DNA of 64,000 bases from a bacterium. Lineage in GTDB: Bacteria > Zhuqueibacterota > Zhuqueibacteria > Zhuqueibacterales > Zhuqueibacteraceae. The stretch is taken from NCBI GenBank assembly GCA_023150945.1, contig JAKLJX010000010.1, positions 124,001-188,000 on the forward strand, read 5' to 3'. The first letter of the stretch is position 1. Each line of letters starts with the position of its first letter. The notes below the pieces were generated by a model that worked only from the letters and a program-made list of their open reading frames with translations, was not told where the DNA came from and made no database searches. Both the position numbers and the translations under genes were made by a program. Shown here piece by piece: positions 19,027 to 27,155 of the stretch.

Positions 19027-20423
19027 TCCGCCAGCTTTTCGAATTGGCCCCTTTGCGCCATCAAAGCTTCAATCTCAGCCACGCCCCGCGGCGCGCCGGC
19101 CGAGAGGTTTTCATAACCATTCTCCTTCACCAAAATGTCATCTTCGATGCGCACGCCGAGATTGGCGTAGCCCTCCGGTAAACCATGCTTTTTTGCGGTG
19201 GCGGCAGATATGTAAATGCCCGGCTCGATCGTGAAGACCGTGCCGGCCTGCAGCGGGCCGTACGTGCCGGCGTCGTGCACATCGAGGCCGAGGTAGTGGC
19301 TCAGGCCATGCGGGAAGAAATCACGATAAGTTCCGGCTTGCACGTTTTCCTCGACGCTGCCTTTGAGAATGTCGAGTTTGATCAAGCCGGCGACAATCAC
19401 GCGCACGGCGGCGGCGGTCAAGTCGTGGAAGCGGACACCGGGCTTGACCAGCGCCATGGCCGCCTCTTGCGCAGCCAGCACGATATTGTAAATCTCTGCC
19501 TGCTCGTTGGTGAATTTGCCGCTGATCGGAATCGTGCGCGTGACGTCCGCAGTGTACATGCCGTATTCCGCGCCGATGTCGATCACCACCAGATCGCCGG
19601 CTTGCACTTGGCGGTCGCCGGCGCGATAGTGCAGGATGCAGGAGTTGGGCCCTGCGCCGACGATGGAGGGAAAGCCCAGACGCGGGCTGCCGTTTTTGGT
19701 GAAGACGTACTCGAGCATCGCCTGCAATTCATATTCGCGCATGCCGGTTTGCGCCGAGGCCATTACTTCGCGCTGCGCCGCGCAGGTGATGGCAATCGCG
19801 CGGCGCAACAGCGCAATTTCCGCGGGTGATTTGACTTCACGCAAGCGCTGCAGAATCCTGCCGGGATTCTGCAGCTTGACGCCCAACAGCGTCTCCAGCG
19901 CGCTGTGCGTGGAATCAGCCGCCGGTGAGGTGCGGCGGTGTTGTTCCGCGCGGCCGGTCTCCAAATACAACGTATCGGCGGCAGCCAGCGCAGTGCGATA
20001 GATCCGGTCGAATTCCGCCATGCTCAAAACCACGCGGAAGCCCAACGCACTCTGCGCGCCTGCCACGCCCAGGCGCGGGCCGTCCCACATTTCGGCGTGG
20101 GGATACCGCGGCCGCACAAACAGGATTTCAGTCGCCGGCTGGGTGTGTTCCGGCACGACGAGGCCGGCCGGCACCAGCAGCAGTTTCGTATCTGGCTCAG
20201 TGCCTCCGGTGAGATAGTAAAAATTGCTGTCCTGGCGGTAATCGTGTTCCACATCGCCGTTGCGAATGACTTCCTCACTCGCTTTGAACAGGGCAATGCT
20301 TTTGGCACTGAGATGCCGCATGAAAGCGGTGCGGTGCGCCTGCCAGTGCTGTGGCGTTTGCGCCGGGAGGGAGGACGAAAGGAGAAGAATTGAAAAAAAT
20401 GCTGCGGTGTGCTGCCATTTCAT
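19023..20423 (-). CDS. Secreted Xaa-Pro aminopeptidase (M24B)
   Basis: 466 residues from the ATG at 20423; signal peptide ends LPAQTPQ. An N-terminal creatinase-like domain (SNFYYLTGGTEPDTKLLL) precedes the pita-bread catalytic domain. Metal ligands are visible: D in VIDIGAEYG, D in MYTADVTRTIPISG, H in FFPHGLSHYLGLDVHD, E in FTIEPGIYI, E in VRIEDDILV. It removes N-terminal residues before proline, probably in the periplasm, working with the S9 peptidase encoded upstream. Confidence 0.93.
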   Translation of the reverse strand: MKWQHTAAFFSILLLSSSLPAQTPQHWQAHRTAFMRHLSAKSIALFKASEEVIRNGDVEHDYRQDSNFYYLTGGTEPDTKLLLVPAGLVVPEHTQPATEILFVRPRYPHAEMWDGPRLGVAGAQSALGFRVVLSMAEFDRIYRTALAAADTLYLETGRAEQHRRTSPAADSTHSALETLLGVKLQNPGRILQRLREVKSPAEIALLRRAIAITCAAQREVMASAQTGMREYELQAMLEYVFTKNGSPRLGFPSIVGAGPNSCILHYRAGDRQVQAGDLVVIDIGAEYGMYTADVTRTIPISGKFTNEQAEIYNIVLAAQEAAMALVKPGVRFHDLTAAAVRVIVAGLIKLDILKGSVEENVQAGTYRDFFPHGLSHYLGLDVHDAGTYGPLQAGTVFTIEPGIYISAATAKKHGLPEGYANLGVRIEDDILVKENGYENLSAGAPRGVAEIEALMAQRGQFEKLAE

Positions 20424-20483
20424 GAACGCGATCCTCTGAGATTAAACAGTCGTCCAATTTTGATCATGCAACGCAGAAATGCC

Positions 20484-20528
20484 GTAGCGCAGACTTTCCC
20501 CGGCAGGCCGGCAGGGTGTCTGCGCTAC
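20484..20528. repeat. Intergenic inverted repeat with 11-bp perfect arms
   Basis: Arms GTAGCGCAGAC (20484-20494) and GTCTGCGCTAC (20518-20528) flank a GC-rich centre containing CCGG-CAGG-CCGG. It lies in the 129-base gap between two peptidase genes. No U-run follows, so it is not a standard terminator; it looks like a short interspersed palindromic element. Confidence 0.7.
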
Positions 20529-20552
20529 GTTGTCATCCTGCGGAAGATTGCC

Positions 20553-22553
20553 TCACGGCACCGCCGGCCCGCTGGTGGCGCCTTTCACGTATTTTTCAAA
20601 CCACTCGAGATTGCGCTTGATGGAGAAGAGTTGATGGTTGGCTTCGCGAAAGCCGTGCGCGGCGCGCGGGTAGATGTCGAATTCCACGGTCTTCCCCAGC
20701 ATTTTGAGTGCGGTGTAGATTTCCCAGCCTTGCGTGAGCGGTACGCGGTCGTCCTTGTCACCGTGCGAGATGAGCAGGGCAGTCGATGACTTCTGCACAT
20801 GCGCCATGGGCGAGGCCAGCCATGCCTTTTCCATGTTTTCCCACACCGGCAGATTCCAGTGCACCATCGAGTTTTCGTAGGGAATGTCGGAAGTTCCCGT
20901 GAACGAAACCCAGTTGGCGATGCCCGCGCCCATGGAGGCGGCCTTGAAATGTTCGCTGTAGCGTGTCGCTGCCAGGCCGGAGAAATACCCGCCGTAGGAA
21001 AAACCGCCCATGCCGACGCGGTTCAAATCAATCAGACCCTGCCGATCGAGATGCGCCAGGCCATCGAGCACGTCTTCGAATTCACGGCCGCCGAGGTCTT
21101 GGTGATCGGCCTTGGCATAGGCCACCCCGCGGCCGGTGCTGCCGCGATAGTTCGGACTGAACACCACGAAACCATTCGCCGCCAGCAGCTCGCCCCATTG
21201 CACATAGTTGGTGCTCCAGCCGTCCAAGTAGGCGCTTTCCGGACCGCCGTGAATCTGCACGAGGCAGGGATAGCGCTTGCCCTTCTCGTAGTTCAGCGGC
21301 AGCATCAGCAGTCCGGTAATTTCCAAGCCGTCGCGCGCAGTCCAGGAAATTTCTTCGCTGCCGGCGAGTTGCACATTGGCCAGTTCGGGATTGCTGTTGG
21401 TCAAACGGGTGAGCTTGCCGGTGGCCAGGCTGCCGCTGAAAGCTTCGTTGGGGTGATTGTCGGTGTTGGCCACCAGCGCGAACGATTTGCCGTCTCTCGC
21501 CAGCGAAGCCGCATTGAACGTGAACCCGCTGGTGATTACAGCCGTCATTCTTCCGCCTTGCGCCGGCATGGTTTTCAGCACGGTGTGACTGCGCTCGACC
21601 GCGGTGAAGGCCAGCGTCGTGGCATTGATCCATTCGACCCAGGTTGCCGTGCCTTCATAGTTTTCGGTGATGTTCATCGCGGTGCCGCCGGCCGCGGCGA
21701 CGACAAAGATGCTGCCATGGGCGGGATCGCTCTCGTCCACACCCGCGAGAAAGGCCAGCCGTTGGCCGTCCGGAGACCAACTCATAGCGCCGAGCTTGCC
21801 TTTGGTCTCGGTCAGCAGTTTCGCCTCGCCACCCGTGCGATTCACAACATAGATCTTCTTGAACATGTAAGAATCGTCAGTCTTGGGCGTCGCGCTCGCT
21901 TGCAGGACCAGCTTGCTGGCATCCGGCGACCAGACAAAACTCCACACCGCGATTTCGCCGGTCAGCGCTTGGGCTTCGCCGCCGGCCGCCGGTTGTACGT
22001 AAAGGCGCGGGAATTTGAAACTCTGGTCGACGGTTCGAACGTCCTTGCCGACCTTGGCATTCTGCTTGTCCGCTGCGGTTTGGACGTCGGTCATGAGGTA
22101 AGCGAGCCACTGGCCGTCGGGTGAAAGGAGATAACTGGTAATGTCGCTCGCGGCCTTGGCAACCAACTGGGCTTCGCCGCCATCAAGCGCGATGCGATAA
22201 ACTGCGTTGCGCTCACTCTGTTCCTTGCGCAGCGCGGAGAAATAGAGCCACTTGCCCTCCGGCGACCATTGCGGCGCGCTGACGCCTTGTGGTCTGAAGG
22301 TGAATTGCCGGGCCGCACCGCCCGAGACCGAAGTGACGAACAACTCGCTGTAGCGGCCCCCCGTTTCTTCCTCGGCGGCGCGAGCGGTGGTGAGCACATA
22401 GGCAACGTTCTTGCCAGTTGGATCGATCTCTGCGGCGCTCACGATTTTGAGATTCACCACCATCTCCGGCGTGAGGCGGTTTTGCGCGAACAGCATGGTT
22501 GCGCTCAACAGAACCAAAAGGGAAAGCACATGCACTTTCTTGCTCAACAACAT
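20553..22553 (-). CDS. Secreted S9-family prolyl oligopeptidase-type peptidase (acylaminoacyl/DPP-like)
   Basis: 666 residues from the ATG at 22553, with AGGAGG upstream and a signal peptide (MLLSKKVHVLSLLVLLSATM). The N-terminal two-thirds hold WD40/PD40-like propeller repeats (QWSPEGKWLYFSALR, SWSPDGQRLAFLAG). The C-terminal alpha/beta-hydrolase has nucleophile GGFSYGG, acid SHGDKDDRVPL and base RAAHGF. The propeller restricts entry to short peptides. Located in the periplasm or at the surface; probable nutrient peptide degradation with the M24 enzyme next to it. Confidence 0.94.
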   Translation of the reverse strand: MLLSKKVHVLSLLVLLSATMLFAQNRLTPEMVVNLKIVSAAEIDPTGKNVAYVLTTARAAEEETGGRYSELFVTSVSGGAARQFTFRPQGVSAPQWSPEGKWLYFSALRKEQSERNAVYRIALDGGEAQLVAKAASDITSYLLSPDGQWLAYLMTDVQTAADKQNAKVGKDVRTVDQSFKFPRLYVQPAAGGEAQALTGEIAVWSFVWSPDASKLVLQASATPKTDDSYMFKKIYVVNRTGGEAKLLTETKGKLGAMSWSPDGQRLAFLAGVDESDPAHGSIFVVAAAGGTAMNITENYEGTATWVEWINATTLAFTAVERSHTVLKTMPAQGGRMTAVITSGFTFNAASLARDGKSFALVANTDNHPNEAFSGSLATGKLTRLTNSNPELANVQLAGSEEISWTARDGLEITGLLMLPLNYEKGKRYPCLVQIHGGPESAYLDGWSTNYVQWGELLAANGFVVFSPNYRGSTGRGVAYAKADHQDLGGREFEDVLDGLAHLDRQGLIDLNRVGMGGFSYGGYFSGLAATRYSEHFKAASMGAGIANWVSFTGTSDIPYENSMVHWNLPVWENMEKAWLASPMAHVQKSSTALLISHGDKDDRVPLTQGWEIYTALKMLGKTVEFDIYPRAAHGFREANHQLFSIKRNLEWFEKYVKGATSGPAVP

Positions 22554-22634
22554 GGAAATCCTCCTCTGCGATTATGAATAGTCATTGACACAACGTCCCA
22601 ATGGCCAATATTGGTCTTGCAAGTAAAGAGACAA

Positions 22635-23927
22635 TCATCTCCCACCCGGCGAGATTGATCTCGCCTCCTGCCGGTAGATTTTCCCCTCCTTCATTACGAA
22701 TACCACCTTGCGCACATAGCGAATATCCGCCAGCGGATCGCCCTTGACTGCAATGACGTCTGCGAGCTTGCCGGGCGCCAATTCACCGATTTGTTCGGCC
22801 ATGCCGAGCAGGTGCGCGGCGTTGATGGTCGCGGCTTGCAGCGCCGCGTGCGGAGACATGCCGTATTGCACCATGAGCTCGATTTCCCAGGCGTTCTCGC
22901 CGTGCGCGAACACGCCCACGTCACTGCCGCACACGATATTCACACCGAGCCGCACAGCACGCGCGAACATCTCTTTTTGCTCGGCAACGCGGCGCTGGCG
23001 TTCTGCGCGTTCCTGCGGTGCCGCATAACCTGCAATCGCCTCCACCGCGGCCAAAGTCGGACAAAGAGCGACCTTGTGTTCGAGCATGAGCTTCAGGCTC
23101 TTCTCATCGGCCTGGCTGCCGTGTTCGATGCTCTTCACGCCGGCCAGCACCGCGCGGCGAATGCCTTCCGGAGTGTTGGCATGCGCCACCACCGCATGTC
23201 CGGTCGCAGCCGCTTCATCAACCGCCGCCTTCAACTCGTCGAGCGTAAACGTCGGCGCGTTCACACCGCCGTGGCGATAATCCGCATAGACTTTGATCCA
23301 ATCCGCGCCGTGGCCAATCTGGCGGCGCACGACGCGGCGCACGCCGTCAACACCATCCGCGATTTCCGCGCCCTGCGGCACTTCCCAACGCGGATCGAAC
23401 CCCGCCGGCCCGTAGCCGCCGGTGATCACGATCGCAGCCGTGGCCACCAACAGTCGCGGTCCGGGAATGATGCCCTGCTTGATGGCATCACGAATGCCGA
23501 CATCAGCATAAGCCGCGCCCTCGGTGCCGAGATCGCGCAATGTTGTAAAACCAGCCAGCAAAGTTTTTTCAGCGTGAACCACGGCACGCGCGGTGCGCAG
23601 TGCCAGCGATTCCTGCAAGACTTGATCATTCCACGATGCTTCGTTGTAGGGATGGAGGAACAGATGGCTGTGTGCGTCGATCAAGCCGGGCAGGAGGGTG
23701 GCCTCGCCCAGGTCGAGGCGCTTGACGTTCACCGGCAACGCCGCGGCCTGGTCTTGCACCGCGACGATGCGGTCTCCCTGCACCAGCACAACGCGGTGTG
23801 GCAATAGTTTTCCGGTTTGCGCCTCGAAGAACCGCGCCGCGGTGAGCGCGAGAATCGGCGCGGGTTCCTGCGCGGCCACGAAACCAGCACTCAGGCACAG
23901 CGTCAGAAAAATCGGTTGCAGGCGCAT
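22635..23927 (-). CDS. Secreted metal-dependent amidohydrolase
   Basis: 430 residues from the ATG at 23927 (a GTG lies one codon upstream; AGAGGAG precedes). Signal peptide ends GFVAAQ. Motif GLIDAHSHLFLHP (first metal HxH), a Lys region KVYADYRHGG, AVVAHANTPEG and IEHGSQADE (His ligands), and CGSDVGVF (Asp ligand) fit the imidazolonepropionase-like/prolidase-type branch of the amidohydrolase superfamily. The substrate cannot be assigned; exported members include Xaa-Pro dipeptidases and aryl-amide hydrolases. The peptidase neighbours favour a peptide-like substrate. Confidence 0.88.
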   Translation of the reverse strand: MRLQPIFLTLCLSAGFVAAQEPAPILALTAARFFEAQTGKLLPHRVVLVQGDRIVAVQDQAAALPVNVKRLDLGEATLLPGLIDAHSHLFLHPYNEASWNDQVLQESLALRTARAVVHAEKTLLAGFTTLRDLGTEGAAYADVGIRDAIKQGIIPGPRLLVATAAIVITGGYGPAGFDPRWEVPQGAEIADGVDGVRRVVRRQIGHGADWIKVYADYRHGGVNAPTFTLDELKAAVDEAAATGHAVVAHANTPEGIRRAVLAGVKSIEHGSQADEKSLKLMLEHKVALCPTLAAVEAIAGYAAPQERAERQRRVAEQKEMFARAVRLGVNIVCGSDVGVFAHGENAWEIELMVQYGMSPHAALQAATINAAHLLGMAEQIGELAPGKLADVIAVKGDPLADIRYVRKVVFVMKEGKIYRQEARSISPGGR

Positions 23928-23957
23928 CACAGTCTCCTCTGAAGTGATCAGACTGCC

Positions 23958-25376
23958 TCAAAAACGCGTGATCAGCGTCGCTTCCACACCTTCCAGCTCG
24001 GGCTTGATCACGCACACGCCGCCAACGCAAATTTTGCCCTTGCGTCGCGAGCCCGCAACCAGCGACAGATCGAAGTTCTTCCAGAAATTCACATCGACCT
24101 GCACGGCGGCCCAGAGCTTTTGGCTCAGGTCCTGCTCGGTGGTGCGCTCGGTGAGCAGCGAAACCGTCCAGTTGGGCGCATGACTGAGCCCCAGCGTCAC
24201 CGCCTGGCTGTAGAATTGTTGATCGTTCAACAACCGGCGTGTGTGTTGATGCTCGACAATGGCTTTCACCGCGTAGAAGTCCGTCACCTCCGCGGCGGCA
24301 CTGCCGACGAGATTGAGATAGCGCGCTGACGCATCCTGCTGGCGGCTGGCGGCGCCGAACAATTCCCAGTCGAAGGGCGTGGTCCACTCGAACTGGCTGT
24401 AGAATTCTTCGAAGAGTCTTTCCTGTTGATGATTCTCGGTGCGGCTGTAGTGCGCGGTGAGCACGCCGTCTTTGATCACCGGATAGGCGGCTTCGCAGGC
24501 ATAGCCGGTTTCATCGTTGGTGTTTTGCACGAGTTGATGGCGGTTGAGCAGCGTGTAGAGATGTTCGCGCGCGACCAGCGGCGGATTGTTGAAATAGACG
24601 CCTTCATATTGCTCGAAGCGATCGTAGTCTTTGAATTCCGCGGTCAAGCTGAAGGCGCCCAGCAAGGCATTGGCGTTGAGATAAAGCGCCGCGCCGGATT
24701 TCGTTTCATTGGGATTGTCTTCGCGGGCATATTCGAGATAAAGGCTGCCGTGCGGGAGATTGATTTCGGAAAACAGCGAGCCCCAGCTCACGCGCTGCTT
24801 GCCGTCAGGATGCGTGGTCACGGCAGTCGCGCCGGCATGAACTTGTTTGAGCGGCTTCAGGCGCCATTCCGCGCCATGAAAGATCTTCTGCCGTTCATTC
24901 TCGCGATTGATCGGCTGGCCGGAGAGCAGGGTGAGATCGAAGTTCGCCTGGCGATAGGCAACCGTGAGGCCATCGAGGCGGGTGTCGTAGCGCAATTGCC
25001 GGTTTTCGAAGAAGCGCAGCGTCAAGCCGCGGCCGAGCAAGGCATAGTTGTGGCCGGCGCGCACGTTGAGCGTGCCGCTGTCATACTCCAGAAAGCGTTG
25101 GGCGAATTCAGCCTTGCGAATGGATTGATCGGGCGCATAGATCTGCGGTGCGTTGTGCATCTCCAGCCGCAGGCCGAGACGAAACTGGCGATAGCGCAAG
25201 TTGCCTTCCGTCCAATTCTCAAAGAAATCGCGGCGAGCCGGTGATTGCAGCTTGACGTCGGCGCTGGCATTGTGCGCATATTCAAGCTGGTTGTTGCCGG
25301 AAACTTGAACCTGCGCCCGCACCGCAGCAATGGGCAGGAGGGAGATTAGAATCAGGCAGGTGGTGGTCAAGTGCAC
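23958..25376 (-). CDS. Outer-membrane beta-barrel protein (DUF6029-like)
   Basis: 472 residues from a GTG at 25376 (CCGGAG upstream), with a signal peptide ending AAVRAQ. Alternating hydrophobic/polar strands and many aromatic girdle residues run the full length, and the last residue is Phe (TLITRF), as in outer-membrane barrels. Repeated strand pairs such as LNVRAGHNYALLGRGLTLRF resemble DUF6029-type barrels in which a fixed 'FRAG/NYFALLGRG' turn is conserved. Two Cys (ICVGGVCVI) sit near the C-terminus in what may be an extracellular loop. The TlpA-like gene begins 3 bases upstream of this start, so likely co-translated. Confidence 0.75.
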   Translation of the reverse strand: MHLTTTCLILISLLPIAAVRAQVQVSGNNQLEYAHNASADVKLQSPARRDFFENWTEGNLRYRQFRLGLRLEMHNAPQIYAPDQSIRKAEFAQRFLEYDSGTLNVRAGHNYALLGRGLTLRFFENRQLRYDTRLDGLTVAYRQANFDLTLLSGQPINRENERQKIFHGAEWRLKPLKQVHAGATAVTTHPDGKQRVSWGSLFSEINLPHGSLYLEYAREDNPNETKSGAALYLNANALLGAFSLTAEFKDYDRFEQYEGVYFNNPPLVAREHLYTLLNRHQLVQNTNDETGYACEAAYPVIKDGVLTAHYSRTENHQQERLFEEFYSQFEWTTPFDWELFGAASRQQDASARYLNLVGSAAAEVTDFYAVKAIVEHQHTRRLLNDQQFYSQAVTLGLSHAPNWTVSLLTERTTEQDLSQKLWAAVQVDVNFWKNFDLSLVAGSRRKGKICVGGVCVIKPELEGVEATLITRF

Positions 25377-25379
25377 GGT

Positions 25380-25868
25380 TCACTCCGGTGGCAGCAGCCG
25401 GACAATCTGCTCCGCCAGTTTTTTTTCATCACCTTTGCGATAGCCGGTGTGTGTGTAGACAATTTCGCCGGTCTTGTCCAGCAACACCGACAGCGGCGGA
25501 TTCGAGCCTTGATAGAGCTTGAACACCTTGTTGTCGGTGTCCAGCAGGAAGTGAAATGGGTAGCGATGGGTATTGACAAAACTCTTCACTTTGCCGACGG
25601 TCTTGGGATCGTCAATCGCAATGGCGAGTATCGTCAAGCCGCGCTGGGCGTATTGCTCGTGAATCTCTTTCAGCTTTCTCATCTCGGCGTGGCAGGGCAC
25701 ACACCAGGTCGCCCAGAAATTGATCAAGATCGGGCCTTTGCCGAGATGCTCGGAGAGCTTGTAGTTGCCGCCGGCGAGATCCGGCAAAACAAAATCAGGG
25801 CCGCGTTCGGGCCGCGCAAAGCCGAGCAGCGCCAGGCTGAACACCATCACGATTCGTGCGGGCTTCAT
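25380..25868 (-). CDS. TlpA/ResA-like periplasmic thioredoxin
   Basis: 162 residues from the ATG at 25868, preceded by GAGG; the ATG at 25880 is an alternative. Signal peptide, then PDFVLPDLAGGNYKLSEHLG and the redox motif in NFWATWCVPCHAEM (WCVPC), followed by the cis-Pro region near NPPLSVLLDKTGEIVY. It is a membrane/periplasmic thiol-disulphide oxidoreductase of the AhpC/TSA-Redoxin type. It lies between the barrel gene and two Omp28-like thiol protein genes, suggesting it reduces or isomerises disulphides in those exported proteins. Confidence 0.93.
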   Translation of the reverse strand: MKPARIVMVFSLALLGFARPERGPDFVLPDLAGGNYKLSEHLGKGPILINFWATWCVPCHAEMRKLKEIHEQYAQRGLTILAIAIDDPKTVGKVKSFVNTHRYPFHFLLDTDNKVFKLYQGSNPPLSVLLDKTGEIVYTHTGYRKGDEKKLAEQIVRLLPPE

Positions 25869-25899
25869 GGAAAACCTCATGTCCGAATTTGTTCGTGGT

Positions 25900-27117
25900 T
25901 CAATCACTCGCGGACCAATGCGCCTGCAACACCTCGCCGGTCACGCTGTTTTGCACAAAGGCCACCACCTGCAACTCACCGGTCCAATCCGCCCTGCGCG
26001 CAAACTCGAAGTCAAAGACGGCGCTCCCGCCCGGCGCCAGGGCGATGGCTCTGCCCTCGGCGCTGGGATAAAGCGCGCGCATGACATCGAAGAAACGCTT
26101 CTGGCCGTTGGAGCCGGGCGCCACGGGATAGACAATCTCACGCTCGATCAAAGCGAGCTGCAGAACCGCGTCTTGACCCGCCCAATCCGTGAGCGCTTCG
26201 ACGCGCACTTTGCCGGTAATGGCGCGCGCGGATTGCATCACCTCCGCGAATTCCTCAAAATCCAAAACCACCGTGGCCTGCCGGCCGCTGCGACCGGCCA
26301 GCGCGCTGCGAAAGCGCGCTTCGAGATTGGCGGTGCCGGCCAGCCGCCGGAGGCCGTCGACCACCGCGAATGGCAAGGGCGGCCGGCCGTAGAAACCGTA
26401 GCGGCTGAGATTCTCCGTTTGCGCCGCCAGAAAAAACGGATCCTGCCGGCCGGGGAAATCGGGATGATAGGAGATCACGGCCGCTGAATCAACACCCCTT
26501 TCGACCAGCACGGCCTCGATGATGCGATCGGCCTCCGGGCAGGGCGCGCAATCGGTGTTGGAGAAATGCTCGACCAACGTCAATGCCGGCCGCAGCGCCA
26601 GGGCTGGCTGAAGCTCGGTGGTTTGATTGGTGCGAATGCGAAATGACTGGCGCACCGGTTCATATCCGCCTTTGTGCAGAGCCAGCTCATGATCGCCGCT
26701 GGCCAAACCGGCGATGGTCAAAGGCGTGCGGCCGAGCGGCAGGCGGTTGACTCGCACGAGCGCGCCCGCCGGCGTGGAATTCACCTGCACATTGCCAACG
26801 CTCGAACTCTGCCGCAGCTCGAATTCCACCAGCGCCTCGGCGCCGGCGCTGAGGGAAATCACCTGGGAATCCGGAATGACATTGTGCCCGGCGAGAAAGA
26901 GATGCACGACGTGCCGGCCCGGAGTCAAGTCAGCAATCAGTGCCGGCGCCTCTTTGCCGGTGTCGCGATAATCGACGAAAATGCGGCCGCGGCCGAGGCT
27001 CGTCTGCACCACCAGACCGCCGGCGCCGGGCTCGAACGAAACCAGATCGCCGTCTTTGGTGGTGCAGGAGAGCAAGCTGCAGCACAACAGCAACGCGAAT
27101 CGAAGGGATTTATTCAT
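25900..27117 (-). CDS. PEGA-domain lipoprotein with Omp28-like thioredoxin fold
   Basis: 405 residues from the ATG at 27117. Lipoprotein signal (LLLCCSLLSC, lipobox LLSC). Two PEGA-like beta repeats follow (LVVQTSLGRGRIFVDYRDTG; VQVNSTPAGALVRVNRLPLG). A thioredoxin-like domain has FSNTDCAPCPEADRII (CAPC), as in Omp28-family proteins. The CXXC implies a redox or metal role at the outer-membrane periplasmic face. Combining PEGA anchors and an Omp28 domain in one lipoprotein is unusual. It lies 38 bases downstream of the next Omp28-type gene. Confidence 0.8.
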   Translation of the reverse strand: MNKSLRFALLLCCSLLSCTTKDGDLVSFEPGAGGLVVQTSLGRGRIFVDYRDTGKEAPALIADLTPGRHVVHLFLAGHNVIPDSQVISLSAGAEALVEFELRQSSSVGNVQVNSTPAGALVRVNRLPLGRTPLTIAGLASGDHELALHKGGYEPVRQSFRIRTNQTTELQPALALRPALTLVEHFSNTDCAPCPEADRIIEAVLVERGVDSAAVISYHPDFPGRQDPFFLAAQTENLSRYGFYGRPPLPFAVVDGLRRLAGTANLEARFRSALAGRSGRQATVVLDFEEFAEVMQSARAITGKVRVEALTDWAGQDAVLQLALIEREIVYPVAPGSNGQKRFFDVMRALYPSAEGRAIALAPGGSAVFDFEFARRADWTGELQVVAFVQNSVTGEVLQAHWSASD

Positions 27118-27155
27118 GCGCGAATTCGGTTGAGGCTCAGGGCAGCGCGAACGGC

